Source: Actibacterium atlanticum (GTDB taxonomy: Bacteria; Pseudomonadota; Alphaproteobacteria; Rhodobacterales; Rhodobacteraceae). From it: 64,000 nt of DNA. The DNA is taken from contig NZ_AQQY01000009.1 of the NCBI RefSeq assembly GCF_000671395.1, positions 49,539-113,538 on the forward strand, given 5' to 3'. Shown piece by piece: positions 28,620 to 37,810 of this stretch. Each line of letters begins with the position of its first letter. Position 1 is the stretch's first letter. The position numbers and the translations under genes were made by a program. The notes beneath the pieces were generated by a model. The model saw nothing but the letters and a program-made list of their open reading frames with translations, was not told where the DNA came from and ran no database searches.

Positions 28620-30233
28620 TTAAACGCCCTTGAGGTTTCGGATGTCGAGCTGGCGGTGGAACCAGTATTCGAAATCCTTCACGTCATGCATGCCGACGTT
28701 CAGCGCAGGCTGCCACAGGGCGATGCGCGGTACTTCATCCCATGCGATTTCGATCATGCGTTTGATCTTGGGCGCGTATTCGGGATCGTCGACCGGCATG
28801 TGCAGGGTCTCGGCTGTCAGCGTCTCGATCTCCTCGTTGCGATAGTTCGACGAGTTGAACAGATGCCCCTCAAGATAGGCCCAGAAGAAGTAGTAGCACG
28901 GGTAGTTCAGCCAACCGCCGAAGGTCTCAAGATGAAGCGGCAGGCGCTTCTCAACCAGCGACGCGGTACGCCAGTTGGCACCGGGCACCTTGTCGATCAC
29001 GGCGGTGATGCCGATCTTGGCAAGGTTTTCCTGCACCAGCAGGGCAACCGGCTCCATCCAGTCAGCCTGACCCAGTGAAATCGACAAGGGCACCTCAAAT
29101 CCGGCGCCATATCCGGCCTCTTCCAGCAGCGCCTTAGCCTTGTCCAGATCGGTCGAATACGGGAAGGGCTGCGGCCATGCGATATCGGATGGCGTGGTGC
29201 TTTCGCCGCCCCACATCGGTTTACCCCGGCCATAAGCGGCAGTTTCAAACACTTCCTGATAGGGCACCGACCACGCGATGGCCTGACGCACGCGTTTGTC
29301 CTTGAACGGCTCGAACGACAGGTTCGGGTTCAGACAGTAGATCGCGTTTTCAATCGGTGTGGTCTGGATGGTGACGCCGTCCATGTCGGACAGTTCCTTG
29401 GCGTCCTTATTGGGCATGTTGAAGCTGAGGTTCACATCGCCGCGTTCCAACAATGCGCGCCGGGTGGCGGGGCTGGGCACTTCGCGCAGAACGACACGTT
29501 TGATCGCGGGCACGGGGCCGGAGGTGTACCCCTCGTTGCGCTCATAAACCAGCTGCTCGCCGGGTTTCCACTGTGCCACTTTAAAGGCGCCGGACCCGGC
29601 GGGGGTGGTGTGCAGATATTCTGTCGCCCACGGGTCGTCATCGGTGGCATTTGCCAGCGCAACCTTCGAGTTGATGATCATCGGCACCGGCACCGCCAGA
29701 TCGGGCAGGGTGAGCTTTGAGGGGCGGAGCATCTTGATCTTGAAGGTCAGATCATCGACCGCCACAAACTGATCGGGGCTTTCAAGCGATCCGGCCTTCA
29801 TCTGAACTGCCGGGAAGCCACCCAGCGACACGGCGCGGTCAAACGACCATTTCACATCGGCGGCGGTGATCGGCGAGCCATCCTGAAATTTGCCTTCGGG
29901 TTTCAGCTTGAAGATCATCTCGGTGTCGGTGATCTCCCAGCTTTCGGCGACTTCGGGTTCTATGACCGAATAGTCATAGGAAAGCCCGCCATCCGGCGTT
30001 TCCTTGGTGCCAAAGCTGACCAGCCGGTCATAGACATTCACCGCCACCTGATAGGACGGGCGGTTGGTGCCCGATCGGTGCAGGTCGAGGCTGTTGATGG
30101 TCTGGCCCATCACCGCGACGATCACATCACCGCTGGCTGCCTGAGCGGGCAGCGCTTTCAGAAAGGGCAGGGCCGAGGCGCCCAGCACGGCGCCCCCGCT
30201 TAGCAAAAATCCACGTCTGGTTTGGTTGGTCAT
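28620..30233 (-). CDS. ABC transporter substrate-binding protein, peptide class, Tat-exported
   Basis: A 537-residue family 5 (DppA/OppA-like) binding protein. The N-terminus has a twin-arginine motif TRRGFLLSGGA followed by a hydrophobic stretch ending LPAQAAS, so export by the Tat pathway is likely. SWEITDTEMIFKLKPEGKFQDG and ADVKWSFDRAVS are family hallmarks. It is the first gene of the left arm and diverges from a LysR gene across 137 nt holding a symmetric GGTGCAA site. The ligand is unknown. Placement with atzF and opposite a biuret-hydrolase arm suggests a nitrogen-rich small molecule instead of a peptide. Confidence 0.88.
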   Translation of the reverse strand: MTNQTRRGFLLSGGAVLGASALPFLKALPAQAASGDVIVAVMGQTINSLDLHRSGTNRPSYQVAVNVYDRLVSFGTKETPDGGLSYDYSVIEPEVAESWEITDTEMIFKLKPEGKFQDGSPITAADVKWSFDRAVSLGGFPAVQMKAGSLESPDQFVAVDDLTFKIKMLRPSKLTLPDLAVPVPMIINSKVALANATDDDPWATEYLHTTPAGSGAFKVAQWKPGEQLVYERNEGYTSGPVPAIKRVVLREVPSPATRRALLERGDVNLSFNMPNKDAKELSDMDGVTIQTTPIENAIYCLNPNLSFEPFKDKRVRQAIAWSVPYQEVFETAAYGRGKPMWGGESTTPSDIAWPQPFPYSTDLDKAKALLEEAGYGAGFEVPLSISLGQADWMEPVALLVQENLAKIGITAVIDKVPGANWRTASLVEKRLPLHLETFGGWLNYPCYYFFWAYLEGHLFNSSNYRNEEIETLTAETLHMPVDDPEYAPKIKRMIEIAWDEVPRIALWQPALNVGMHDVKDFEYWFHRQLDIRNLKGV

Positions 30234-30334
30234 ATCGAAATCCCCTGTGTCGATCTTTTGTTTTGATCATCCGGTCTTTGGGGAAGCTTCTGCCTTCCTT
30301 GCTGTAACCACAAATGCTATGAATTCACAAAACC

Positions 30335-30351
30335 GGTGCAAAAATTGCACC
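30335..30351. promoter_or_regulatory. LysR-type binding site in the divergent promoter
   Basis: GGTGCAA and TTGCACC are 7-bp inverted arms separated by AAA. The inner TGCAAAAATTGCA (30337-30349) is a T-N11-A box. A third half-site, GGTGCAA, is at 30364-30370 directly before the LysR start codon. The arrangement fits activation of the left arm plus autoregulation of the LysR gene. Confidence 0.7.
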
Positions 30352-30370
30352 GCTAGCGCTGAGGGTGCAA

Positions 30371-31273
30371 ATGCGACATCTGCGAGACTTTGAGTTTATC
30401 GAAGCGGTGATCCGAGCTGGATCAATCCGTAAGGCGGCAGAAGACATGAACATTACGGCCTCGGCGCTGAACCGCAGGATCAATCGGTTCGAAGAGGAAT
30501 TCGGCTATGAAATCTTCGAACGGCTGCCGCGCGGGGTGCGCCTGAACCCTGCCGGAGAGCTTGTGCTGCACCATATCCGGGCTCAGCGGTCTGATTTCGC
30601 ACGGCTGCAAAGTCAGGTGGCTGACCTGTCGGGCGTGCGGCGCGGACACGTTTCAATCGCCTGTTCGCAGGCACTATTGCCCTATTTTCTGCCGGAACAG
30701 ATTGCCAGCTATCGCAAGGATCATCCGGGGGTCACGTTTAATGTGAACGCCCGCGATAGGTTCGAAGCCGAACGCGAGCTGTCCACCTTTTCATCCGACA
30801 TCGCGCTGGTGTTCGAACCCCACCATCTGGTGGACTTCGAAGTGGTAATGTCCGTGGATCAACCGATCTATGTACTGATGCGGGCGGACAACCCGTTGGC
30901 GCAGCAAAAAGAACTGAGACTGCGCGACTGTCTGGCGCAGCCCCATGTCGCCCCCAGTGCGCAATACGCTGTCCGATTGTTGCTGGATGCCGCAGCGAAG
31001 AAAACCAACATGGAAAGGCTGCGTCCGATTGCGGAATCTGAAAGCTTTGACTTCATGCGCCACTATGTGTTGCACGAGCACGCGCTGGCGTTTCAGTTTC
31101 CCATAGGTCTAAGCCTGTCGGGCGAACACGGCTATATCGCCCGCCCGCTGTCGTTGCGGGATGTGCCGCCGGGCAGTCTGCTGCTGGGCCAGTTGCGGGG
31201 ACGGACCTTGCCGGTGGCCTCGGCCCGGTTCGTAATGCAGCTGTCACAAGCGATGCAGGCCTACCACCTTTAA
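30371..31273 (+). CDS. LysR-family regulator of the urea-oligomer locus
   Basis: A 300-residue LysR-type regulator. The winged helix-turn-helix is SIRKAAEDMNITASALNRRI at about residues 20-39, followed by a substrate-binding-like effector domain beginning RRGHVSIACSQALLPYFLP. It sits between two operons: divergent from the peptide-class ABC/atzF arm and upstream of the BMP/biuret-hydrolase arm in the same direction. The same T-N11-A sequence lies before both operons, so I infer that it controls both. ATG at 30371 is preferred over an in-frame GTG two codons earlier. The effector is unknown; biuret, triuret or allophanate would be logical. Confidence 0.85.
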   Translation: MRHLRDFEFIEAVIRAGSIRKAAEDMNITASALNRRINRFEEEFGYEIFERLPRGVRLNPAGELVLHHIRAQRSDFARLQSQVADLSGVRRGHVSIACSQALLPYFLPEQIASYRKDHPGVTFNVNARDRFEAERELSTFSSDIALVFEPHHLVDFEVVMSVDQPIYVLMRADNPLAQQKELRLRDCLAQPHVAPSAQYAVRLLLDAAAKKTNMERLRPIAESESFDFMRHYVLHEHALAFQFPIGLSLSGEHGYIARPLSLRDVPPGSLLLGQLRGRTLPVASARFVMQLSQAMQAYHL

Positions 31274-31277
31274 GCGA

Positions 31278-31294
31278 TGCATTTTTTGCACCGG
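31278..31294. promoter_or_regulatory. LysR-type binding site before the BMP/biuret operon
   Basis: TGCATTTTTTGCA (31278-31290) is a T-N11-A box like TGCAAAAATTGCA at 30337-30349. The 12 bases TTTTTGCACCGG (31283-31294) are the exact reverse complement of 30333-30344. It lies about 135 nt before the BMP gene start. Confidence 0.7.
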
Positions 31295-31425
31295 TATTAG
31301 TTAAAACTAGCATAAGAAAGAACCGCTTCTTTGCGCTTATGCTCTTTGACGATAGCGGACTACGCGTCTCGGCATATGGTCGGTCTGACGCAGTTCGACA
31401 CCACTGGGGACAAAGGAACGCCATC

Positions 31426-32547
31426 GTGAAACGTGAACTTACACGCCGCCATTTCTTAAATACGACCGCCGCCATGGGCGCCGCCACATTGGCAGGTGCG
31501 ATGATGCCGGGTCAGGCTCGCGCTGCCAGCGACCTGACAGTCGGCTTCATCTATGTCGGACCCAAAGATGACTTTGGCTATAACCAAGCGCATGCCGAAG
31601 GCGCCGCTGCCGTCAAGGAAATGGCGGGCGTTACCGTCGTCGAGGAAGAAAACGTACCCGAAACCGTGGATGTTCAGAACACCATGGAATCTATGATCAA
31701 TTTCGATGGCGCGACTCTGCTGTTCCCGACATCTTTCGGGTACTTCGACCCCCATATTCTAGAGGTTGCCCCAAAGCACCCCGATGTACGCTTTCAGCAC
31801 GCCGCGGGTCTGTGGTCAGCCGATAAGCACCCGATGAATGTTGGCTCGTATTTTGGCTATATCGGCATGGGGCAGTACCTGAATGGTATTACCGCTGGTT
31901 ACGCCTCCAAGACCAAGAAGATCGGTTTTGTCGCCGCGAAACCCATTCCGCAGGTGCTGCAGAACATCAACTCTTTCCTGCTGGGCGCCCGGTCGGTTGA
32001 CCCTGAAATCACTTGTCAGGTCATCTTTACCGGCGAATGGTCGCTGGCGGTGAAAGAGGCCGAGGCCACCAACGCACTGGCCGACCAAGGCTGTGACGTG
32101 ATCACCTGCCACGTGGATGGCCCAAAGGTGGTGATGGAAACTGCCGCCGCGCGTGGCGCCTATGTCTGTGGCTATCACGCCGATCAGACCGCCTTGGCAC
32201 CTGAGAAATATCTGACCGGGGCCGAATGGAACTGGGCTGGCGTTTACACCGGCATGGTCCAGACCGTTCTGGACGGCGGCAGCATCGACAACTTCGTGCG
32301 CGGCGGCCTGTCGGATGGTTTCATCAAGATGAGTCCCCTGGGACCCGCCGTGTCAGATGCCGCCCGCAACCAGTTTGAAGCCACCAAGGCTGAGATCATG
32401 AAAGGCGGTTATTCTGTATTTAAAGGCCCACTCAAGGACAATGCGGGCAATGTGATTGCTGCAGACGGCGAGGCCTTTGTCGAAACCGACATCGCGCTGG
32501 AAAGCATGAACTACTTGGTCGAAGGCGTTCTCGGCTCGACCAGCTGA
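31426..32547 (+). CDS. BMP-family ABC transporter substrate-binding protein, Tat-exported
   Basis: A 373-residue periplasmic binding protein of the BMP/PnrA class, which usually binds nucleosides. The signal region has TRRHFLNTTAAMGAA, a twin-arginine motif, with likely cleavage after ARA. LTVGFIYVGPKDDFGYNQAHAEGA and the internal NVGSYFGYIGMGQYLNGI are typical. A GTG start at 31426 is chosen because AAAGGA lies 8 nt upstream and the twin-arginine motif follows at once; the open frame runs further upstream without a ribosome-binding site. It overlaps the next gene by 1 nt. Related binding proteins occur next to biuret hydrolase genes, so biuret, triuret or a similar ureide is a plausible ligand. 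Confidence 0.85.
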   Translation: MKRELTRRHFLNTTAAMGAATLAGAMMPGQARAASDLTVGFIYVGPKDDFGYNQAHAEGAAAVKEMAGVTVVEEENVPETVDVQNTMESMINFDGATLLFPTSFGYFDPHILEVAPKHPDVRFQHAAGLWSADKHPMNVGSYFGYIGMGQYLNGITAGYASKTKKIGFVAAKPIPQVLQNINSFLLGARSVDPEITCQVIFTGEWSLAVKEAEATNALADQGCDVITCHVDGPKVVMETAAARGAYVCGYHADQTALAPEKYLTGAEWNWAGVYTGMVQTVLDGGSIDNFVRGGLSDGFIKMSPLGPAVSDAARNQFEATKAEIMKGGYSVFKGPLKDNAGNVIAADGEAFVETDIALESMNYLVEGVLGSTS

Positions 32548-33653
32548 TGAGCGATACCACCGCCACACAGACGCCCCCCATGGGGGCGTTGCTGGCCCGC
32601 TGGTTGCCGCGGGCCGAGGCCCTGCTGATCCCGCTGGCCGCGCTTTTGTGCGGCCTTGCGGTGTTTTCACTCTTTCTGCTGACGTTGGGCAAATCGCCCA
32701 TCGATTTCTATGCGCTGATCTATAAGGCGGGATTCAGCACGGCCTTTTCATGGCAAAACACGCTGTCGCGCGTGGCGCCTTTGCTGTTTGCCGGTCTCTG
32801 CGTGGCTTTGCCCGCCCGGCTGGGGCTGGTGGTGATCGGTGGCGAAGGCGCGATTGTGCTGGGCGGTTTGGCTGCGGCTGTGTTGGGGCTGGCCGTTGTC
32901 GGTGCCCCGCCGGTGATCGGCTTTGTCGTCATGGCCGCCGGGGCCGCTTTGATGGGCGGGCTTTGGATTGGCGCCGTGGGCTGGCTGCGGTTTAAGCGTG
33001 GCGTCAATGAAACCATTGCCTCATTGCTGATGGCCTACATCGCCATCGCTTTGATGAACCATCTGGTCGAAGGGCTGTTTCGCGACCCGCAAAGCCTGAA
33101 CAAACCCTCAACCGCGCCATTGCCCGAGGCCTTGCGCGTGGGCGATATGCCGATTGGCATCGACGTGCACTGGGGCTTTGCTTTTGGGGTATTGGCCTGC
33201 GTCATCTCTTGGGTGCTGATGGACCGCACCACTATTGGGTTCGCGGCCCGCATCGCCGGCGACAACGTGCGCGCTGCGCAGGTGCAGGGCCTGCCGGTGG
33301 GCAAGCTGATCATCGGCTTCACCGCGCTGGGCGGCGCCTGCGCGGGCTTGGCCGGGTTTTTCGAGGTCTCAGCAATTCATGGGTCGGCCAATGGCTCGCT
33401 GATTTCGGGCTATGGCTATACCGGCATTCTGGTGGCTTTTCTGGCCCGCCATAACCCGCTTGCGATCATCCCCGTTGCCACACTGTTGGCGGGGTTTGAG
33501 GCATCTTCGGGTCTGATCCAACGCCGCATGGACCTGCCCGACGCTACCATTCTGGTGATGGAAGGCATCGTGTTTGTCGTGCTGCTTCTCAGTGAGACGC
33601 TCTATGGCCGGTTGGCCATTTTCAACCCGACATTCTGGGAGAAGAAGGCATGA
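32547..33653 (+). CDS. BMP-type ABC transporter permease 1
   Basis: A 368-residue permease of the nucleoside (YufP-like, BPD_transp_2) class with about eight to ten hydrophobic segments. GLCVALPARLGLVVIGGEGAI and RFKRGVNETIASLLMAYIAI are the conserved family parts, and AARIAGDNVRAAQVQGLPVGK is the cytoplasmic loop. It starts at the TGATG overlap with the BMP gene and overlaps permease 2 by 4 nt. Confidence 0.9.
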   Translation: MSDTTATQTPPMGALLARWLPRAEALLIPLAALLCGLAVFSLFLLTLGKSPIDFYALIYKAGFSTAFSWQNTLSRVAPLLFAGLCVALPARLGLVVIGGEGAIVLGGLAAAVLGLAVVGAPPVIGFVVMAAGAALMGGLWIGAVGWLRFKRGVNETIASLLMAYIAIALMNHLVEGLFRDPQSLNKPSTAPLPEALRVGDMPIGIDVHWGFAFGVLACVISWVLMDRTTIGFAARIAGDNVRAAQVQGLPVGKLIIGFTALGGACAGLAGFFEVSAIHGSANGSLISGYGYTGILVAFLARHNPLAIIPVATLLAGFEASSGLIQRRMDLPDATILVMEGIVFVVLLLSETLYGRLAIFNPTFWEKKA

Positions 33654-34579
33654 GCACCGCCGCTGACATTGGTATCTGGGGCGTTCCTCTGGCGATCATC
33701 GGCGGCGCGATCCGGGTTTCGACGCCATTCCTGTTCGTGTCCTTGGGCGAATGCCTTACTGAACGCTCGGGTCGCATCAATCTGGGGCTTGAGGGCACCT
33801 TGGTCTTTGGCGCCATGTCGGGCTATGCGGTAGCCTACGGCACCGGGTCGCCCTGGCTGGGCGTGCTGGCCGCGGCAATGGCCGGGGTTCTTTTTGGCTT
33901 GTTCCACGGCTGGATCTGCAAATTCAAAGGCGTCAATGATATCGCCATCGGCATCGCGCTGATGCTGCTGGGCATGGGGCTGGCGTTCTTTTTCGGCAAA
34001 CCCTACATCCAGCCGGTCGCGCCTGACCTGCCCGCCATCCCGCTGGGCTGGTGGTCGGATATCCCACAGGTGCAGGCGGCGCTGCAGGTCAACGCGCTGT
34101 TCCTGATCGGGGCGGTGCTGGCTGTGGCGCTCCACTGGATGTTCAAGAACACCCGCGTCGGGCTCGCCATCCGCGTCGCGGGGGACAGCACAGATGCGGC
34201 CCGTGCCATCGGGTTGAACCCCGATACCGTGCGCCTGCTATCGACCGCCGCAGGGGGGGCTTTAGCCGGGGTCGGCGGGGCCTATCTGTCGCTTTACTAT
34301 CCCGGCAGCTGGAATGAGGGGATCAGTTCGGGTCAGGGCCTGATGGCGGTCGCCTTGGTGATCTTTGCCCGCTGGAATCCGATCAACTGTTTTTGGGCCG
34401 CACTTTTGTTTGGCGGTGCGGGCGCGCTGGGCCCGGCACTGCAATCGGTCGGCGTTACCAGCGGCTATTACCTGTTCTTCGCCGCGCCCTATGTGCTGAC
34501 CCTTGCCCTGCTGATCATCACCTCGTCGCCCGACAAGGCGATGGAAGGCGCGCCGGGCGCCCTGAGCATCACCAAGTAA
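33650..34579 (+). CDS. BMP-type ABC transporter permease 2
   Basis: A 309-residue permease of the YufQ-like class. LGECLTERSGRINLGLEGTLVFGA and FKGVNDIAIGIALMLLG are the diagnostic segments, and LAIRVAGDSTDAARAIGLN is the conserved loop. It pairs with permease 1. It ends 11 nt before the formamidase gene, with TAAGGAG forming both its stop and the next ribosome-binding site. Confidence 0.9.
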   Translation: MSTAADIGIWGVPLAIIGGAIRVSTPFLFVSLGECLTERSGRINLGLEGTLVFGAMSGYAVAYGTGSPWLGVLAAAMAGVLFGLFHGWICKFKGVNDIAIGIALMLLGMGLAFFFGKPYIQPVAPDLPAIPLGWWSDIPQVQAALQVNALFLIGAVLAVALHWMFKNTRVGLAIRVAGDSTDAARAIGLNPDTVRLLSTAAGGALAGVGGAYLSLYYPGSWNEGISSGQGLMAVALVIFARWNPINCFWAALLFGGAGALGPALQSVGVTSGYYLFFAAPYVLTLALLIITSSPDKAMEGAPGALSITK

Positions 34580-34590
34580 GGAGCCTGCAC

Positions 34591-35607
34591 ATGAACGGAC
34601 TTGGCGGACTGAACAAATCAGAAAACGGCGTGGTGATCGGGGTGGTGCAGCTGCAACTGCCCGTGACCGAAACACCCGCCGATCTGGCGGCGCAAACCGA
34701 CCGCATCGTTGAACTGGTCGCCAAGGCGCGGCGTAACATGCCCAGCATGGATCTGGTGGTTTTTCCCGAATACGCGCTGCACGGGCTGTCGATGGACATC
34801 AATCCAAAGATCATGTGCACCCTTGATGGCCCCGAGGTCGCAGCGTTCAAACAAGCCTGTATCGACAATGCGATCTGGGGCTGTTTTTCGATCATGGAGC
34901 TGAACCCCGGCGGCATGCCCTATAACTCCGGCCTGATCATCGACGATCAGGGCGAGATACAACTCTATTATCGCAAAATGCACCCCTGGGTTCCGGTCGA
35001 ACCGTGGGAGCCGGGCGATCAGGGCATTCCGGTTTGCGATGGGCCCAATGGGTCGAAGCTCGCGCTGATCATCTGTCACGACGGCATGTTCCCCGAGATG
35101 GCCCGCGAATGCGCCTATAAAGGGGCCGAGATCATGATCCGCACCGCAGGCTACACGGCGCCCGTGCGCGACGCCTGGCGCTATACCAACCAGTCCAACG
35201 CCTTTTGCAATCTGATGGCCACGGCGAATGTCTGCATGTGCGGCTCGGACGGGACGTTCGACAGCATGGGCGAAGGCATGATCTGCAACTTTGACGGATC
35301 AATCATCGCCCACGGCACCTCGGGCCGCGCCGATGAGATCATCACCGCTGAGCTGCGCCCCGATTTGATCCGCGAAGCGCGCGCCAACTGGGGTGTTGAA
35401 AACAACATCTACCAGTTCGGCCATCGCGGCTATGTCGCCGTCAAAGGCGGCGCACAGGATTGCCCCTATACCTATATGACCGACCTTGCGGCGGGCAAAT
35501 ACCGCTTGCCGTGGGAGGATGACGTGAAACACACCGACGGCACCAGCTGTGGCTTTGACGCGCCCACGCGGGTCTTCGGCGAACCCAAGCAAGAGGCCGC
35601 AGAATGA
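34591..35607 (+). CDS. amiF: Formamidase-like nitrilase-superfamily amidase
   Basis: A 338-residue nitrilase-superfamily amidase that closely resembles formamidase AmiF (about 334 residues). The catalytic triad is E60 (VFPEYALHG), K129 (YYRKMHPW) and C162 ([10 protein letters not shown]). [13 protein letters not shown] and the C-terminal [13 protein letters not shown] are formamidase-like. It would release ammonia from formamide or a related short amide in the cytoplasm. Start at 34591 has TAAGGAG 8 nt upstream. It overlaps biuH by 4 nt, so its substrate is probably linked to the same imported compound. Other short aliphatic amides are possible. Confidence 0.78.
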   Translation: MNGLGGLNKSENGVVIGVVQLQLPVTETPADLAAQTDRIVELVAKARRNMPSMDLVVFPEYALHGLSMDINPKIMCTLDGPEVAAFKQACIDNAIWGCFSIMELNPGGMPYNSGLIIDDQGEIQLYYRKMHPWVPVEPWEPGDQGIPVCDGPNGSKLALIICHDGMFPEMARECAYKGAEIMIRTAGYTAPVRDAWRYTNQSNAFCNLMATANVCMCGSDGTFDSMGEGMICNFDGSIIAHGTSGRADEIITAELRPDLIREARANWGVENNIYQFGHRGYVAVKGGAQDCPYTYMTDLAAGKYRLPWEDDVKHTDGTSCGFDAPTRVFGEPKQEAAE

Positions 35608-36281
35608 GCTACATCGACGCTGACCCGTATAACTGGCCCTATAACGGCGATCTGCGCCCTGAAAACACCGCGTTGATCATCATCGACATGCAGACTGATT
35701 TCTGCGGCAAGGGCGGTTATGTCGACACGATGGGCTATGACCTGTCGCTGACTCAGGCGCCGATTGAACCGATCAAGGCGCTTTTGGCCAAGATGCGTGC
35801 CGGTGGCTATCACATCATCCACACCCGCGAAGGGCACCGCCCCGATCTGGCCGACCTGCCCCCGAACAAACGCTGGCGCAGCCAGCAGATCGGCGCGGGC
35901 ATCGGTGATCCGGGCCCCTGCGGTAAAATCCTGATCCGGGGCGAGCCGGGCTGGGACATAATCCCCGAACTTTACCCAGCCGAGGGCGAGCCGATCATCG
36001 ATAAGCCCGGCAAGGGCAGTTTCTGCGCCACCGATCTGGAACTTCTGCTACGCACCCGAGGGATCGAAAACATCCTGCTGACCGGCATCACCACCGATGT
36101 CTGCGTGCACACCACCATGCGCGAGGCCAATGACCGCGGTTTTGAATGCCTGCTGGTCGAGGATTGCTGCGGCGCCACCGACAAGGGCAACCACGACGCC
36201 GCCATCAAAATGGTCAAGATGCAGGGCGGCGTGTTCGGGTCCGTCTCTGACAGCGCGACCCTGATCGCGCAGTTGCCATGA
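35604..36281 (+). CDS. biuH: Biuret amidohydrolase
   Basis: A 225-residue isochorismatase-like hydrolase that deaminates biuret to allophanate. The triad is D28 (IIIDMQTDF), K134 ([10 protein letters not shown]) and C167 ([10 protein letters not shown]), with spacings 106 and 33 that equal those of the Rhizobium biuret hydrolase (D36, K142, C175). A conserved glutamine corresponding to its Q215 is present at Q207 (KMQGGVFG). Segments such as [14 protein letters not shown] and [14 protein letters not shown] are strongly BiuH-like. The allophanate hydrolase gene in the left arm provides the next step. It overlaps both neighbours by 4 nt. Confidence 0.88.
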   Translation: MSYIDADPYNWPYNGDLRPENTALIIIDMQTDFCGKGGYVDTMGYDLSLTQAPIEPIKALLAKMRAGGYHIIHTREGHRPDLADLPPNKRWRSQQIGAGIGDPGPCGKILIRGEPGWDIIPELYPAEGEPIIDKPGKGSFCATDLELLLRTRGIENILLTGITTDVCVHTTMREANDRGFECLLVEDCCGATDKGNHDAAIKMVKMQGGVFGSVSDSATLIAQLP

Positions 36282-37810
36282 GCCACGAACCCGCCCTTTC
36301 CACCGGTGCCATCGGCGTCGAGGCGGTCTCGATGACCAAACGGTTCGGGGATTTCACCGCACTGGACGAGGTCACCCTGAACGTCCGCCCGGGCACTTTT
36401 CACGCGTTGCTGGGCGAAAACGGCGCGGGTAAATCGACGCTGGTGAAGTGCATCATGGGTTTCTACCACGCGACCGAGGGCGGGTTGCTGGTCGACGGGC
36501 ACGAAGCCTTTGTGCGCGACCCGGTTGATGCGCAAAAGCTGGGGCTGGGCATGGTCTATCAGCATTTCACGCTGGTCCCCGCCTTGACCGGCGCCGAGAA
36601 CCTGTTGATCAGCCGCGCCGATGCACCCGGCGTGATCAACTGGCGGGCCGAGAACGCCAGGCTGGAAGCGTTTCTGGACAAAATGCCTTTCCGCGTTCCG
36701 CTGGACCGCCCCACCAGCCGTCTGGCGGCGGGCGAAAAGCAAAAGCTGGAAATCCTGAAACAGCTCTATCTGGGCAGCCGGTTTTTGATCTTGGATGAAC
36801 CGACCTCGGTGCTGACCCCGGCCGAAGCCGATGAGGTTCTGGGCCACGTTCGCGCCCTGTGCGAGGCGGGCGAGATTTCGGTGCTGATGATCACCCACAA
36901 ATTCCGCGAGGTGACGCAGTTTGCTGATGATGTCTCGGTGCTGCGCCGGGGCAAGTTGACCGGCAGCGGGCCGGTGTCGGACCTAAGCCATGACGACATG
37001 GCGCAGATGATGATGGGCCATCAGCCCGAACGCAAAGAGATCAACCGCACTCAGACTAAGGGCGACACGGTGCTGTCGCTACGCGGCGCGCGTGCCAGTG
37101 ATCGCAGTGGTCTGAAATCCATCGACATCGAAGCGCTGGACGTCGCAGCGGGCGAGATTCTGGGCATCGCCGGCGTTTCGGGTAACGGGCAGACCGAGCT
37201 GATGGAAATGCTGACGGGCCAGCGTCGGTTGTTGGGCGGTGAAATCCGCGTAAAGGACCAGCCCTATGGCGCCAGCCGGGCCGAAGCGACGGCGCTTAAG
37301 GTGCGCTACCTGCCCGAAGAGCCGCTGCAAAATGCCTGCGCCTCGCGCATGAGCGTGGCGGAAAACCTTGCCTTCCGGCTGTTCGATCACGGCGCGGACG
37401 GGCGCCCTAAGCTGTGGAAAAACACCCGCCAGATACTGGACAACGCCAAGGCCCGGATTGCCGAGTTCAACGTCAAAACCACGTCCCCCCACAGCCCAAT
37501 TGCGGCGCTGTCGGGCGGCAATGTGCAACGCGCCGTTTTGGCGCGCGAGCTGACCGGGGATGTAGATTTGCTGATCGTTGCCAACCCCTGTTTCGGGCTG
37601 GATTTCGCCGCCGTGGCCGCGATTCGGGGCCGGATACTGGAGGCCCGCAACAAGGGGGTTGCCGTGTTGTTGATCAGCGAAGATCTGGACGAAATTCTTG
37701 AACTGTCCGACCGGATCGTGGTGATGAGCGAAGGCAGGATTGCATTTGAGACCGCTGCCGCGACCGCCGACACGGCCGAGATCGGCACCTATATGGCGGG
37801 GCATGCGTGA
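36278..37810 (+). CDS. BMP-type ABC transporter ATPase (two ABC domains)
   Basis: A 510-residue nucleoside/sugar-type ATPase with two ABC domains. The N-terminal domain has Walker [10 protein letters not shown] and Walker [14 protein letters not shown]. The C-terminal domain has a degenerate P-loop [11 protein letters not shown] and a signature [15 protein letters not shown], as usual for this class. It energises the two permeases encoded upstream, although amiF and biuH are inserted between. It overlaps biuH by 4 nt and the next hydrolase by 1 nt. Confidence 0.9.
   Translation: MSHEPALSTGAIGVEAVSMTKRFGDFTALDEVTLNVRPGTFHALLGENGAGKSTLVKCIMGFYHATEGGLLVDGHEAFVRDPVDAQKLGLGMVYQHFTLVPALTGAENLLISRADAPGVINWRAENARLEAFLDKMPFRVPLDRPTSRLAAGEKQKLEILKQLYLGSRFLILDEPTSVLTPAEADEVLGHVRALCEAGEISVLMITHKFREVTQFADDVSVLRRGKLTGSGPVSDLSHDDMAQMMMGHQPERKEINRTQTKGDTVLSLRGARASDRSGLKSIDIEALDVAAGEILGIAGVSGNGQTELMEMLTGQRRLLGGEIRVKDQPYGASRAEATALKVRYLPEEPLQNACASRMSVAENLAFRLFDHGADGRPKLWKNTRQILDNAKARIAEFNVKTTSPHSPIAALSGGNVQRAVLARELTGDVDLLIVANPCFGLDFAAVAAIRGRILEARNKGVAVLLISEDLDEILELSDRIVVMSEGRIAFETAAATADTAEIGTYMAGHA

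Noticed and set aside
31339..31425. Upstream in-frame extension of the BMP receptor gene
   Set aside because: The GTG at 31426 has a ribosome-binding site and puts the twin-arginine motif at the very start; the longer form would bury the signal peptide.
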